A model generated the notes under the pieces. The model saw nothing but the letters and a program-made list of their open reading frames with translations. It was not told where the DNA came from and did no database searches. Source: Maridesulfovibrio sp. (GTDB lineage Bacteria; Desulfobacterota; Desulfovibrionia; Desulfovibrionales; Desulfovibrionaceae). Taken from it: a DNA stretch of 64,000 nucleotides. Within the stretch, counting starts at the first letter, position 1. Each line of letters opens with the position of its first letter. Shown piece by piece: positions 28,750 through 36,755 of the stretch. The DNA is taken from NCBI RefSeq assembly GCF_963667685.1, contig NZ_OY763932.1, positions 453,691-517,690 on the forward strand, read 5' to 3'. Made by a program: the position numbers and the translations under genes.

Positions 28750-29976
28750 ATGAAAACTGCGTATCGCCCTATCTTTGTAGCCCGGCAACCAATATTTGAC
28801 CGCAACGGAGACGTCTGGGGCTACGAGTTGCTCTACAGGGCAAGCAACACCGTATCTATGGACGGAAGCTCACCCAGCACCGCCACATCGCGTGTTATCT
28901 CAGACGGCCTGTCACTAGCATTGGACTCAGTCACAGACTCCAAAAAAATTCTTATAAATTTTTCCCGGCATATGCTTCTAGTGGAATCCGCTACTGTGCT
29001 ACCCCCGGAAATCTGTATCCCCGAAGTTCTTGAGGATGTGGGCATTACTCCGGAAATCGTATCTGCGGTAAAAAGGCTGAAAAAGGCAGGGTATTTGATA
29101 GCGGTAGACGATTATGTCGGCCAGCCCGGAATGGAGCCTATGCTGAAGCTGGCTGATATCGTCAAGGTTGATATGCTGGGCATGAAGCTCAGCGAGGTTG
29201 AAAAGCTAAGCCGCACTCTTACAAAATACAACTGCAAGCTGCTGGCCGAAAAAGTCGAAAACAGAGGAATGTTTGATCTGGCAGTATCCTTGGATTATTC
29301 ATATTTCCAAGGATTCTATTTTGCAAAACCTGAACTGATTGAAGGCCGCAAGATCAGCAGCTGTGCACTTACAAGATTCCAGCTCATGAAAGATCTCTCT
29401 TCTCCAGACTATTGTGTTAATGATGTTGCTAAAACAATATCGCATGATGTAGGGCTGAGTCATAGACTGCTTCGATATGTTTCTGCCGTATCACATTACG
29501 CGAAGATACGTTCCCTCAGTCACGCTGTTGCTATGCTCGGGCTCTGGCCGCTGAAGCAATGGCTGATGATAACCATGCTGTCCGACACCTCGCGGGAGGA
29601 CCGCAGCCAAGAACTGATCTACCAATCAGCGTGCAGGGGGAAATTCATGGAAATTATAGCTGACTCAATTGCCGGAAATAAATTTGACCGTGATTCACTT
29701 TTTCTGCTCGGACTTTTCTCAAACCTTGATGCTCTGCTCGGCCTGCCCATGGCTGAAATTACGGGACATCTTCCGTTAGACGATACCCTGAACAATACCC
29801 TCTGCGGAGAAGAGACTCCACTCAGCGGCCTGCTGAATATGCTCAAAGCCGTAGAAGCTGCGGACTGGGCGACTGTGGCAGCGGCACTTCAGCAATACTC
29901 AATCCCAGAGACCGATGCAGCCGAAGCATACACCAAGGCCGGAGCATGGGCGCATAAAACTCTGGCCGCAGGATAA
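28750..29976 (+). CDS. EAL-HDOD (YuxH-type) signalling protein
   Basis: This 408-residue cytoplasmic protein has an N-terminal EAL-like domain at about 5-205 and a C-terminal HDOD domain at about 210-400. The EAL motif itself reads ELL (GYELLYR). The DDFG-type metal site is DDYVGQPG, while the LAEKVEN glutamate is kept, so c-di-GMP hydrolysis is doubtful, as is usual for YuxH-type proteins. The HDOD part shows SHDVGLSHRLLRYV and the helix around SLSHAVAMLGLWPLKQWLM. Such proteins more often act as c-di-GMP effectors or scaffolds. The SD is weak (GGATTATAAAGA). It is monocistronic. Confidence 0.9.
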   Translation: MKTAYRPIFVARQPIFDRNGDVWGYELLYRASNTVSMDGSSPSTATSRVISDGLSLALDSVTDSKKILINFSRHMLLVESATVLPPEICIPEVLEDVGITPEIVSAVKRLKKAGYLIAVDDYVGQPGMEPMLKLADIVKVDMLGMKLSEVEKLSRTLTKYNCKLLAEKVENRGMFDLAVSLDYSYFQGFYFAKPELIEGRKISSCALTRFQLMKDLSSPDYCVNDVAKTISHDVGLSHRLLRYVSAVSHYAKIRSLSHAVAMLGLWPLKQWLMITMLSDTSREDRSQELIYQSACRGKFMEIIADSIAGNKFDRDSLFLLGLFSNLDALLGLPMAEITGHLPLDDTLNNTLCGEETPLSGLLNMLKAVEAADWATVAAALQQYSIPETDAAEAYTKAGAWAHKTLAAG

Positions 29977-30321
29977 TAACACCAAGCCTGATCAAAAAAG
30001 CATAACCCTGCCCTATCTATCCAGAATCAACCACGCATTTAGTGCTGGGCCATCCGCATTCTTTTGTGCCATCACCGAACAGTTGACCGCAAAAGAAAAG
30101 GCGCCCTCCGATAGAACGGACAACGCCTCAAGCAAATAGACATGATTGCAGCAGCTATATATAGATACTGAACTGAAAAAACAGCGTAAAAAGAGAAAAT
30201 CAACACTCTTCTGAATCCTTGCTGAAAAGGAAAAGACACAAGCAAGCATTGACCGCAGCTGTCTGAGACCGGTGCTTTAGCTTTTTCAGCAGGATGTCAG
30301 ACTACAGAGAGATAAACCTGA
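29977..30321. other. intergenic region
   Basis: No gene is supported. A weak hairpin (AGGCG..CCTCCG / CGGA..CGCCT, about 30099-30128) might end the EAL-HDOD transcript but lacks a clean T run. Short open frames on both strands have neither an SD nor a plausible composition. Confidence 0.35.
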
Positions 30322-30558
30322 TTAGAGATACTGCCAGACCCTGTCCCTGTTAGTATCCAAAACAGCAACAGCACAAAGATCAGTATAGGCTACCTGAACA
30401 ACCTCAGCCCGAAATCTATCTTCCACACGATTCTTATTATAGTCTTCCATCAACTCCATTGATTCACTGAGTGAACGGGATTTGGGGGAACTACCATCTT
30501 TTGTCCGAGGGTGATATCCGATATAAATAAGATCCAGTTTATCCTGTGCGCAATTCAT
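30322..30558 (-). CDS. small protein of unknown function
   Basis: This 78-residue protein has balanced composition: a charged helix (LSESMELMEDYNKNRVEDRFRA) followed by a strand-rich C-terminus (VVQVAYTDLCAVAVLDTNRDRVWQYL). An AGGA SD lies 7 bases before ATG 30558, and the gene occupies otherwise empty sequence. No family is recognised. About 200 bases of apparently empty sequence (30559-30755) separate it from the histidine kinase gene, which is transcribed towards it. Confidence 0.6.
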   Translation of the reverse strand: MNCAQDKLDLIYIGYHPRTKDGSSPKSRSLSESMELMEDYNKNRVEDRFRAEVVQVAYTDLCAVAVLDTNRDRVWQYL

Positions 30559-30755
30559 ATCAAGTCCTCACTGTTTTACGGTTGATCGTTAATATATTTA
30601 TTTTCTGACCCATTCATAATCCAAAACATACCAACAATCCACGACAAATTATGCTCAAATCAGCATAACCCTAAAAAAACTATTAAAGAAGATTGATACG
30701 ACACATAAGCACCTCTCCATCCCTACTGCCGATCAACCAGAATTCCTGCAGCTCA

Positions 30756-32057
30756 TCATTGAAAAACCACACGAAATTCGGTACCTGCGCCCAAGGTGCT
30801 CTCAACTTCAATATGGGCTTTATGGGCTTTAATAATTGTATGGCTGAGATAAAGACCCAAGCCATACCCGCCGGTTTCGCGGGTACGCGATTGGTCGACG
30901 CGGTAGAAAGGATCAAAGATAAAATTGACTGACTCTTCCGGGATGCCTATTCCGTGGTCTTTTATGGTAATACAGAACCCGGAATTTAGTCTGTGCAGCG
31001 AGACTTCAACAGGCGGACTGTCCGGTGATGAATATTTCATTGCGTTATCCATCAAGGTACTCAAAGCCATAATCATCTTTGCGTTGTCGACTATCGCCAT
31101 GAGCGGCTGATCAGGGAGATCTGATGTAATTCCCGGAGGCTGCGCTCGATAACCGTCTACAACCCGGGCTACAAGCCGGGTCATATCTGTCAACTCCGGC
31201 TTGATACCACCTATTCCGTGGTGCATTTTTGCTGTTTCCAGCAACGATGTAATCATGGATTCCATTTGTCGCACATCTTGCTTGATTGCCGAGGTGTCTA
31301 CCTCTGCTCCCAGCATTTCAAAACGAAGCTTGAGACGGGTGAGAGGAGTGCGTAACTCATGGCTGACGGCCAGTAGCAAATCCCGTTGTCCTACTACAAG
31401 GTTTTCCAGTCGAACTGTCATCTGGTTGAAAGTTTCACATAGCGCCCGGAGTTGCCCTGATCCACGTGTCTGTACACGGGTTGATAAATCGCCGTCCCTG
31501 ACAGCCTCAGCTCCTTCTGTAAGCCATTCAATGGGCCTAAGAATACCCCTCAAAACAATATATATCGCCACCATTATCAGACAGGAGCCAACGAGAGAAT
31601 ATATCCCGAATTGCCGCAGCGCAGAACGTTCAGAAGTAGTGGAAAACAAATCAAAGGTTAGAAACTCGTTTGGTGCAAGTGAAACACGCAACCTGTAATT
31701 CTCATGAAGGTCGAGGGCCTCTACCCCGGATTGATGAAAACGCGGCAGCAGGTATCTCTCAGGAAAATACCGCTCTGTTTCTCCTGCTACCCATGAGGTT
31801 TCACCTGTGTAGGTAATGCGCATGGGACGCTGACTCGCAAGCTTTTCGGCTTTATCCTTGTCTGGCGGTGTTCCCACCTGGCTTGCAAGATGACGGGCAT
31901 ATTGCATCAAACTCTGATTTAGAGTTGTATCGTGTTCACGTTTCTGGTTGGCGTAAAGGTGCATAGTAACAGCGTTGATAGCCACCACCCCCAGAAAGAG
32001 CACCAAAGCCAGCTTAGTAAACAGGGACTGTCTGATTCTTCGGCATACTTTAGTCAT
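30756..32057 (-). CDS. sensor histidine kinase, CpxA/EnvZ-like
   Basis: This inner-membrane two-component sensor has about 433 residues. ATG at 32057 overlaps the stop of the response regulator by 8 bases and has GGAAAAG before it. A first membrane helix at about 13-33 is followed by a periplasmic domain of about 125 residues, a second helix near 155-178 and a HAMP domain. The phospho-acceptor His lies in SHELRTPLTRLKLRFEML. The ATPase domain carries the N box (TLMDNAMKYS), G1 (DHGIGIP) and G2 (YGLGLYLS). With a CpxP/Spy-like lipoprotein in the same operon, an envelope-stress input is likely. Confidence 0.93.
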   Translation of the reverse strand: MTKVCRRIRQSLFTKLALVLFLGVVAINAVTMHLYANQKREHDTTLNQSLMQYARHLASQVGTPPDKDKAEKLASQRPMRITYTGETSWVAGETERYFPERYLLPRFHQSGVEALDLHENYRLRVSLAPNEFLTFDLFSTTSERSALRQFGIYSLVGSCLIMVAIYIVLRGILRPIEWLTEGAEAVRDGDLSTRVQTRGSGQLRALCETFNQMTVRLENLVVGQRDLLLAVSHELRTPLTRLKLRFEMLGAEVDTSAIKQDVRQMESMITSLLETAKMHHGIGGIKPELTDMTRLVARVVDGYRAQPPGITSDLPDQPLMAIVDNAKMIMALSTLMDNAMKYSSPDSPPVEVSLHRLNSGFCITIKDHGIGIPEESVNFIFDPFYRVDQSRTRETGGYGLGLYLSHTIIKAHKAHIEVESTLGAGTEFRVVFQ

Positions 32058-32742
32058 CTTTTCCATACCCAATAAACACATAACCGGTTCCCCACACTGT
32101 TTTGATGTATCTGGGGAGCTTTGGGTCGTCGCCGAGTTTCTGCCGAATGCGGCTCATTGTGATGTCAATTGAACGGTTGTACGAATCGCTTTCAAGACCC
32201 CGCAATTCTTGAATAAGATCGTCTCTGTTAAATGTCTTTCCCGGATTTCTGGCCAGCACTGCGAGGGCATTGAATTCATTGGTGGTCAGACCAATATCTT
32301 TCCCTTTAATTAATGCGGCACGAGCATCAAAGTCGATATAAAGTTCACCGAAATTTACTGTTTCGTGTGTTGAACTTTGCTGACTGCGCCGAAGAATGGA
32401 TTGGATACGGGCGACCAGTTCACGCGGTTCAAAAGGTTTTGGAAGATAGTCGTCTGCACCGATTTCAAGTCCTGCAACACGGTCCATGACATCGCCTCGT
32501 GCGGTAAGCATGATGACCGGTACTTGGGAATCCTGACGGATACGACGACAGACCTCGAAGCCGTTCATTCCGGGCAGCATGACATCCAGAATTATCAGGT
32601 CGGGGGAAAGGGACTTGAAAGCACTCAACCCCTTTTCAGGGGATCCTTCAGAGTGAACTGTATAACCAAATCCAGCGAGATACTCGCTCAGTAGTTGCTG
32701 GATATCAGCGTCATCTTCGATGACCAAAATAGAATTTGCCAT
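32050..32742 (-). CDS. response regulator, OmpR/CpxR-like
   Basis: This DNA-binding response regulator has about 230 residues. ATG at 32742 (MANSILVIEDDAD) is the start, because the receiver domain begins there and an AGGCGAAG SD precedes it; the 33 upstream codons are not part of the fold. The receiver shows acidic residues EDD, the phospho-acceptor Asp in LIILDVMLPG, and the switch residues Thr and Lys in MLTARGD and DDYLPKPF. A winged-helix output domain follows (SIDITMSRIRQKLGDDPKLPRYIKTVWGTGYVF). The gene is coupled to the kinase by an overlap. Its likely targets include its own operon through the repeats at 33342-33390. Confidence 0.94.
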   Translation of the reverse strand: MANSILVIEDDADIQQLLSEYLAGFGYTVHSEGSPEKGLSAFKSLSPDLIILDVMLPGMNGFEVCRRIRQDSQVPVIMLTARGDVMDRVAGLEIGADDYLPKPFEPRELVARIQSILRRSQQSSTHETVNFGELYIDFDARAALIKGKDIGLTTNEFNALAVLARNPGKTFNRDDLIQELRGLESDSYNRSIDITMSRIRQKLGDDPKLPRYIKTVWGTGYVFIGYGKDD

Positions 32743-32809
32743 TATTGCTTCGCCTGATATGGAAAATGAGTATAAGCCCAGCTTGGCAAGGCTTATACCC
32801 AGTAACATG

Positions 32810-33268
32810 TTAGTATCCGCCGTGCCACCCTTTCTTGCCATGATCCAGAATCAACTGAGCCAGGGCCTCCCTTTGCTTTGCCGTCAGGCTTGCGTGGAAT
32901 GCTGCGAAATCGGCCTTCTCTTCTTCAAAGATATTATGAAAAAGCTGCATACGTTCTTTGATCAATTCTTCCATCTTTTCCATATCAAACTGCGGCTTGC
33001 GCACCGTGTCAGCCATCCTTTTGCGAAGCCCTTCGGTTTCAGGACGCTGTGCAAGTGCCTTTGCGGCCATGCTCTCCACAATCGCCTTGAAATGATCACG
33101 CTGATCACTGGTCAGATCCAGCCGATCATCCGTCTTTTCAACAAGATACTCCACGAAAGCAATGTTGACTTCATTTCCATCAAACGGCCCTTTCATGGCT
33201 GCAAATTTAGTGCAGGCCCCAAGCATGACGACACTGGACAATACCGCTATAATCAAGATCTTTCTCAT
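32810..33268 (-). CDS. CpxP/Spy-family periplasmic lipoprotein
   Basis: This exported protein of 152 residues has a lipobox (VVMLGAC, Cys near residue 19). The mature part is helical with two LTxxQ motifs (LTSDQRDHF and LTAKQREAL), the hallmark of the CpxP/Spy chaperone family. In E. coli CpxP dampens the CpxA kinase and Spy protects unfolded periplasmic proteins. The C-terminus (DHGKKGWHGGY) has a few His that could bind metal. It is the first gene of an operon with the regulator and kinase. This differs from E. coli, where cpxP is divergent. Lipid anchoring would hold it at a membrane, also unlike E. coli CpxP. Confidence 0.88.
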   Translation of the reverse strand: MRKILIIAVLSSVVMLGACTKFAAMKGPFDGNEVNIAFVEYLVEKTDDRLDLTSDQRDHFKAIVESMAAKALAQRPETEGLRKRMADTVRKPQFDMEKMEELIKERMQLFHNIFEEEKADFAAFHASLTAKQREALAQLILDHGKKGWHGGY

Positions 33269-33341
33269 ATAATCCTCCTTGGACGGTTACTAATTACACT
33301 CTGTTATTAGCAGCGGCAGCCATCCAAGGCTTTTCCCATCT

Positions 33342-33390
33342 GAAACTAATTGTATCCAATTGTTTCTGCCCCCCTGAAACAATTAGTTAC
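33342..33390. promoter_or_regulatory. repeated operator upstream of the Cpx-like operon
   Basis: Three related half-sites lie in 49 bases. GAAACTAATTG at 33342, then CAATTGTTTC ending at 33366, then GAAACAATTAG from 33376. AATTGTTTC and GAAACAATT form a perfect 9-bp dyad with a 9-base spacer. It is about 75 bases before the CpxP-like gene and about 95 before the divergent small gene at 33485. Autoregulation by the response regulator is inferred. Confidence 0.55.
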
Positions 33391-33484
33391 ATCACGTTGC
33401 AATTCAGAAATGAATTTCTGGACGTCTGGCGTATTATATCTTCAACGTCGTTACAGAACGCAGTATTTCTAAAGAGAGGTCATT

Positions 33485-33688
33485 ATGAAAACCGAAAAGT
33501 ATAGACCGGTGATGTCTTGCGACACCTGCAAATTGAGAAAGGTCGCGGAAAAGTCGCCTTCGTCATTCCTTGGCAGAATTTGGATCTGGCATACAGCCTT
33601 TTGTCCCGGTTGGAAACGGTATGTAAAGACTATGCGCGCATACGGAGAACATCCGCCAGCCATCGGGCATCAACGTGGGGCGTGGTAA
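33485..33688 (+). CDS. small Cys/Trp-rich protein of unknown function
   Basis: This 67-residue protein has two Cys-containing motifs, SCDTCKLRKVAE and HTAFCPGWKRYVK, and several Trp residues, so a small metal-binding (zinc-ribbon-like) fold is plausible. An AGAGAGG SD lies 7 bases before the ATG, and the gene is divergent from the Cpx-like operon, sharing its operator region. I have an impression of similar short proteins with an 'FLxRIWxWHTxxCPGWK' core in other deltaproteobacteria but cannot verify it. Its 3' end overlaps a weaker opposing frame. Confidence 0.6.
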   Translation: MKTEKYRPVMSCDTCKLRKVAEKSPSSFLGRIWIWHTAFCPGWKRYVKTMRAYGEHPPAIGHQRGAW

Positions 33689-33914
33689 GAGTAATTGGAA
33701 TTTTAGATCTGGCCTCATTTAGAAGACCCCGCTCAACTGCTAGATTAATTTTAATCTGCAGATTCTGACCTTCAGAAAGTTTATAGGGCTGCGCAGCAAA
33801 ATTTCTACCTAGATGGCTGTCTATGATTTTGATGCAATGACGCTTGCCTCCCTCCTTGCCCTTTATTCGGAGGCATCCTGAAAAGAGAACTTCGGTGTGC
33901 TTAATATAAGACAT
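33630..33914 (-). CDS. possible small protein, opposing strand
   Basis: This is a 94-codon frame with protein-like composition in its second half (SEGQNLQIKINLAVERGLLNEA). There is no clear SD before its ATG and it overlaps the 3' end of the better-supported gene at 33485 by 59 bases. No family is recognised. It could be a real gene, a decayed gene or chance. Confidence 0.3.
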   Translation of the reverse strand: MSYIKHTEVLFSGCLRIKGKEGGKRHCIKIIDSHLGRNFAAQPYKLSEGQNLQIKINLAVERGLLNEARSKIPITLTTPHVDARWLADVLRMRA

Positions 33915-33967
33915 TCCAAGTAAATATTAATAAAGTTCAACCGCAACCTTTTAACGAGGAGAAAACA

Positions 33968-34330
33968 ATGAAATCTGTTGATAAATCAGTTCTGGAAGCC
34001 TTTGATACAATGTGGGGACTCTACCCTGAGCCAGTGTTGCTTGTACACGCCTGCCGAGATATTCTGGCAGTCAATCAAAAGGCAGAGGAAGTGGGTATCC
34101 CCACCGGCATAAAATGCTATTCCATGCATCCAAGTGATCGGCCCTGTCCCGGCTGTCTGGCCAATAAAATGCTTAAATCAGGCAAAGCCACACGAAGAGG
34201 TGCCCTCAATGAGCGCTCCGGCAAATTCCTTGACGGATACTGGATTCCAGTCAAAGGAGTAGAGAAAGTGTATGTGCACCTTGGTAACGATATAAGCGAA
34301 TTTGTCAAACCGGAACTGCTGATCAAGTAA
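33968..34330 (+). CDS. small PAS-like protein with a Cys motif
   Basis: This cytoplasmic protein of 120 residues appears to be a single PAS domain: the opening helix, YPEPVLLVHACRDILAVNQKAEE, a central Cys-containing insert (KCYSMHPSDRPCPGC) and the closing strands (FLDGYWIPVKG..KVYVHLGNDISEFV). A Cys pattern of this kind also occurs in the PAS domain of the receptor at 10485, so it may be a shared cofactor- or redox-sensing variant. With no output domain, it would act by binding a partner. There is a good SD (GAGGAG) 7 bases before the ATG. Confidence 0.75.
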   Translation: MKSVDKSVLEAFDTMWGLYPEPVLLVHACRDILAVNQKAEEVGIPTGIKCYSMHPSDRPCPGCLANKMLKSGKATRRGALNERSGKFLDGYWIPVKGVEKVYVHLGNDISEFVKPELLIK

Positions 34331-34402
34331 CGTCCAGCTAAGATCCCATAATCAATCCGTACCGCAGGACAGTCTATAAAAGCGGGGGTTTAACACCAAC
34401 GT

Positions 34403-34441
34403 AAAAAGCCTAGTTATCAAAATAGATAACTAGGCTTTTTA
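34403..34441. terminator. bidirectional rho-independent terminator
   Basis: AAGCCTAGTTATC and GATAACTAGGCTT pair perfectly around AAAATA, flanked by A and T runs. It lies between the PAS gene and the convergent GFA gene. The arms closely match the hairpin at 53647-53683. Confidence 0.92.
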
Positions 34442-34451
34442 CTTAAATCCT

Positions 34452-34859
34452 TTAATCATTACTCTCTTCAGGAAGCCTGTCAAAAAAAGGGATGTTCTCT
34501 AATCCTGCATCCCAATTAGCCCTGTTTGCATGAAATATGTGCCCATCCGGTCTGATCGGTACATCACTATCAAGGCTTCCGGCCGGAACGACAAGCATAG
34601 TTTGATCCATCTGCAGATTTGGAAGAGCGGAACCGCAGTTGGAGCAAAAACTTTTAATATGTCCTTCCAAATCAAATACGCGGACATATTCTTCTCCTGA
34701 CAACCACCTCAAATCAGCCGAGGAAGAAAATAAATTAGCAGCATGCGCAGATCCTGAATCTTTCCTGCAACGCTCACAATGGCAAAGATAGAAATTCTCA
34801 AAATCGCCTTCAACTTCAAAAGCAACTTTGCCGCATAAACAACTTCCCTTATGTACCAT
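34452..34859 (-). CDS. GFA family zinc-binding protein
   Basis: This 135-residue cytoplasmic protein belongs to the GFA (glutathione-dependent formaldehyde-activating enzyme-like) family, with its beta-tent fold and zinc sites. Visible ligand motifs are GSCLCGKVAFEV, YLCHCERCRKDSGSA and KSFCSNCGSALPN, which match the family's two zinc sites. Most GFA proteins outside glutathione-using species have no proven enzyme activity, so the formaldehyde role should not be assumed. A GGGTGG SD lies 4 bases before the ATG. Confidence 0.9.
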   Translation of the reverse strand: MVHKGSCLCGKVAFEVEGDFENFYLCHCERCRKDSGSAHAANLFSSSADLRWLSGEEYVRVFDLEGHIKSFCSNCGSALPNLQMDQTMLVVPAGSLDSDVPIRPDGHIFHANRANWDAGLENIPFFDRLPEESND

Positions 34860-34962
34860 TGTCCACCCTCTATATTTAAATAATATAATTTAATTCATCA
34901 GACAGGAACTCATTTTATGGTCTTTTACGGGATTAGCAAAAGTGAATGGTTCCCCATATTTT

Positions 34963-36600
34963 TTACCTGCAATGAATGTTCATCTTCTTTATACGCGTTG
35001 CAAGAGTTGTCGGTTTCAAACCCAGCAATTTCGCAGCTCCATCAGAACCATAAATCTTACCTCGACACAGTTTAAGGGCTCTTTCAATGTTTTCTTTCTG
35101 CTGCATAACCATCTCCTGTTCGGTTAGAATCTGGTCATTGGAATCTCTGATGCGGGATTGCTCTGCCGAAGGGGGATCTGACCTAAGGCTGTTGAAGAAA
35201 TCAAGATTCATGGGGTCTGAACTGGAGGTGATTGCAAAACGTTCGACAATATTTTGAAGCTCTCTAACATTACCGGGCCACGGATACTGAGCCAACTTTT
35301 GCAGTTGCGCATTTGTGAATTGAAATACGGGGCGTTTCATTTCTAAAAGAAATTGCTTTAAGAAATGATTTGCCAGGAGCGTAATATCTTCTTTTCTCTC
35401 TCGTAGCGGAGGCACATCAATAGGAAAGACATTAAGCCTAAAATAAAGATCTTCCCTGAACCGACCGTTTTCAACCTCGGTTTTGAGATTCTTGTTGGTT
35501 GCCGCAATAATCCTTACGTCAACCTTACGTGTTTTTTCCTCCCCGACACGTTCGTATTCTCCTTCCTGTAAGATTCTGAGGAGATGGGCCTGCTGTTCAA
35601 GAGGGATTTCCCCTATTTCATCAAGAAACAGCGTCCCCTTGTGTGCAGCACCGAATTTACCGACCCTGTTCTCAACAGCACCGGAAAAGGCCCCTTTGAC
35701 ATGGCCGAAAAATTCACTTGAGAATAAATCCTTGGGAATGGAGGCGCAGTTGACTTTGATCATGGGACTGCTTCGCCGCGCGCTTCTCTGGTGAAGCTCC
35801 CGGGCGACCAGCTCTTTGCCTGTTCCAGATTCTCCAAGTACCAGCACGCTGGCATCTGTGGCAGCAACTAGATCTATCTGCTGAATAATTCTTTGCAGTG
35901 GTGCACTTTGGCCAATAAACCCGCCAAAAGAGGTTGAACTCAATAATTCTTCGCGTAAATAGCTGTTTTCAGCTTTAAGCCGACGGTGAAGTTCTTCTAT
36001 TTTCTCAAAAGCCCGTGCGTTAACAAGTGCAGCTGCAGCATGATTAGAGATAATGTTCAATATATCAAGGGCAGGCTGGGCTATTTCGCTCTTTGTAAAA
36101 ACAGCCAGAACGCCCATCGTCTTACCATGGTAAACCATTGGTTGACCGGCAAATCCATTTATGCCTTCCCGCTTTGCCCATTCCTGATGGAGTATCCATT
36201 TGGAGTCTCTGGAGATTGACTTCACTATGACGGGGGTTCCTGTAGCTGCGATATGTCCGACCTTTCTGGCTCCCAGAGGGAAACGCCGGTGGTCACCGTC
36301 AATACGAGTCCAGTCTACAGCAGAGTCCAAAACGGACTGTCCTGCGCTTGCAACCAAGTGCAGGCACTCTTTTTGATTCAGGCACTCATCCTGTAAAGGG
36401 CATGAGGTACAGATGTCACCATTTTTAATCAGCCAGATTCGGGCGAGTGAAATATTCGGAAATTGGGCGAGTCGATTTACGATAAGAGAAAAAAGAGATT
36501 CAGTGGATCTTTGTTGTCCCATTTCAAGCAAAAGGGATTGTATTTTCTCATTCCTGAAGTGAAAAATTTTTTCGTCAGCCATACCTGAAATTCTAAACAT
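34963..36600 (-). CDS. sigma-54-dependent activator with N-terminal GAF domain
   Basis: This bacterial enhancer-binding protein has about 545 residues. An N-terminal GAF domain (about 25-195) carries a Cys-rich insert (CTSCPLQDECLNQKEC) that may hold a metal or redox centre. The AAA+ domain at about 225-460 shows Walker A (GESGTGKE), the sigma-54 contact loop as GAFSGA instead of GAFTGA, Walker B (GTLFLDEIGE) and the R-finger region. A Fis-type helix-turn-helix closes it (GSDGAAKLLGLKPTTLATRIKKM). ATG 36600 has GGAAT upstream; ATG 36582 (MADE) is an alternative. The layout resembles FhlA/NorR-class activators. It lies downstream of cooS and HPP on the same strand, and a sigma-54 promoter precedes cooS, so it probably controls them. 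Confidence 0.92.
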   Translation of the reverse strand: MFRISGMADEKIFHFRNEKIQSLLLEMGQQRSTESLFSLIVNRLAQFPNISLARIWLIKNGDICTSCPLQDECLNQKECLHLVASAGQSVLDSAVDWTRIDGDHRRFPLGARKVGHIAATGTPVIVKSISRDSKWILHQEWAKREGINGFAGQPMVYHGKTMGVLAVFTKSEIAQPALDILNIISNHAAAALVNARAFEKIEELHRRLKAENSYLREELLSSTSFGGFIGQSAPLQRIIQQIDLVAATDASVLVLGESGTGKELVARELHQRSARRSSPMIKVNCASIPKDLFSSEFFGHVKGAFSGAVENRVGKFGAAHKGTLFLDEIGEIPLEQQAHLLRILQEGEYERVGEEKTRKVDVRIIAATNKNLKTEVENGRFREDLYFRLNVFPIDVPPLRERKEDITLLANHFLKQFLLEMKRPVFQFTNAQLQKLAQYPWPGNVRELQNIVERFAITSSSDPMNLDFFNSLRSDPPSAEQSRIRDSNDQILTEQEMVMQQKENIERALKLCRGKIYGSDGAAKLLGLKPTTLATRIKKMNIHCR

Positions 36601-36755
36601 AATTATTCCGACTGACAATAGAAATAGCAATGCACATGAAATTTGGGGCAGGACATGGGGATATTTTTTTTGAGGTTGGTAGGTATATCTCAGGTTACAA
36701 ACATCCGATAATCCATGCCCTGCCCTTTATTAATTTCTAATGACAATCCCTCCTT

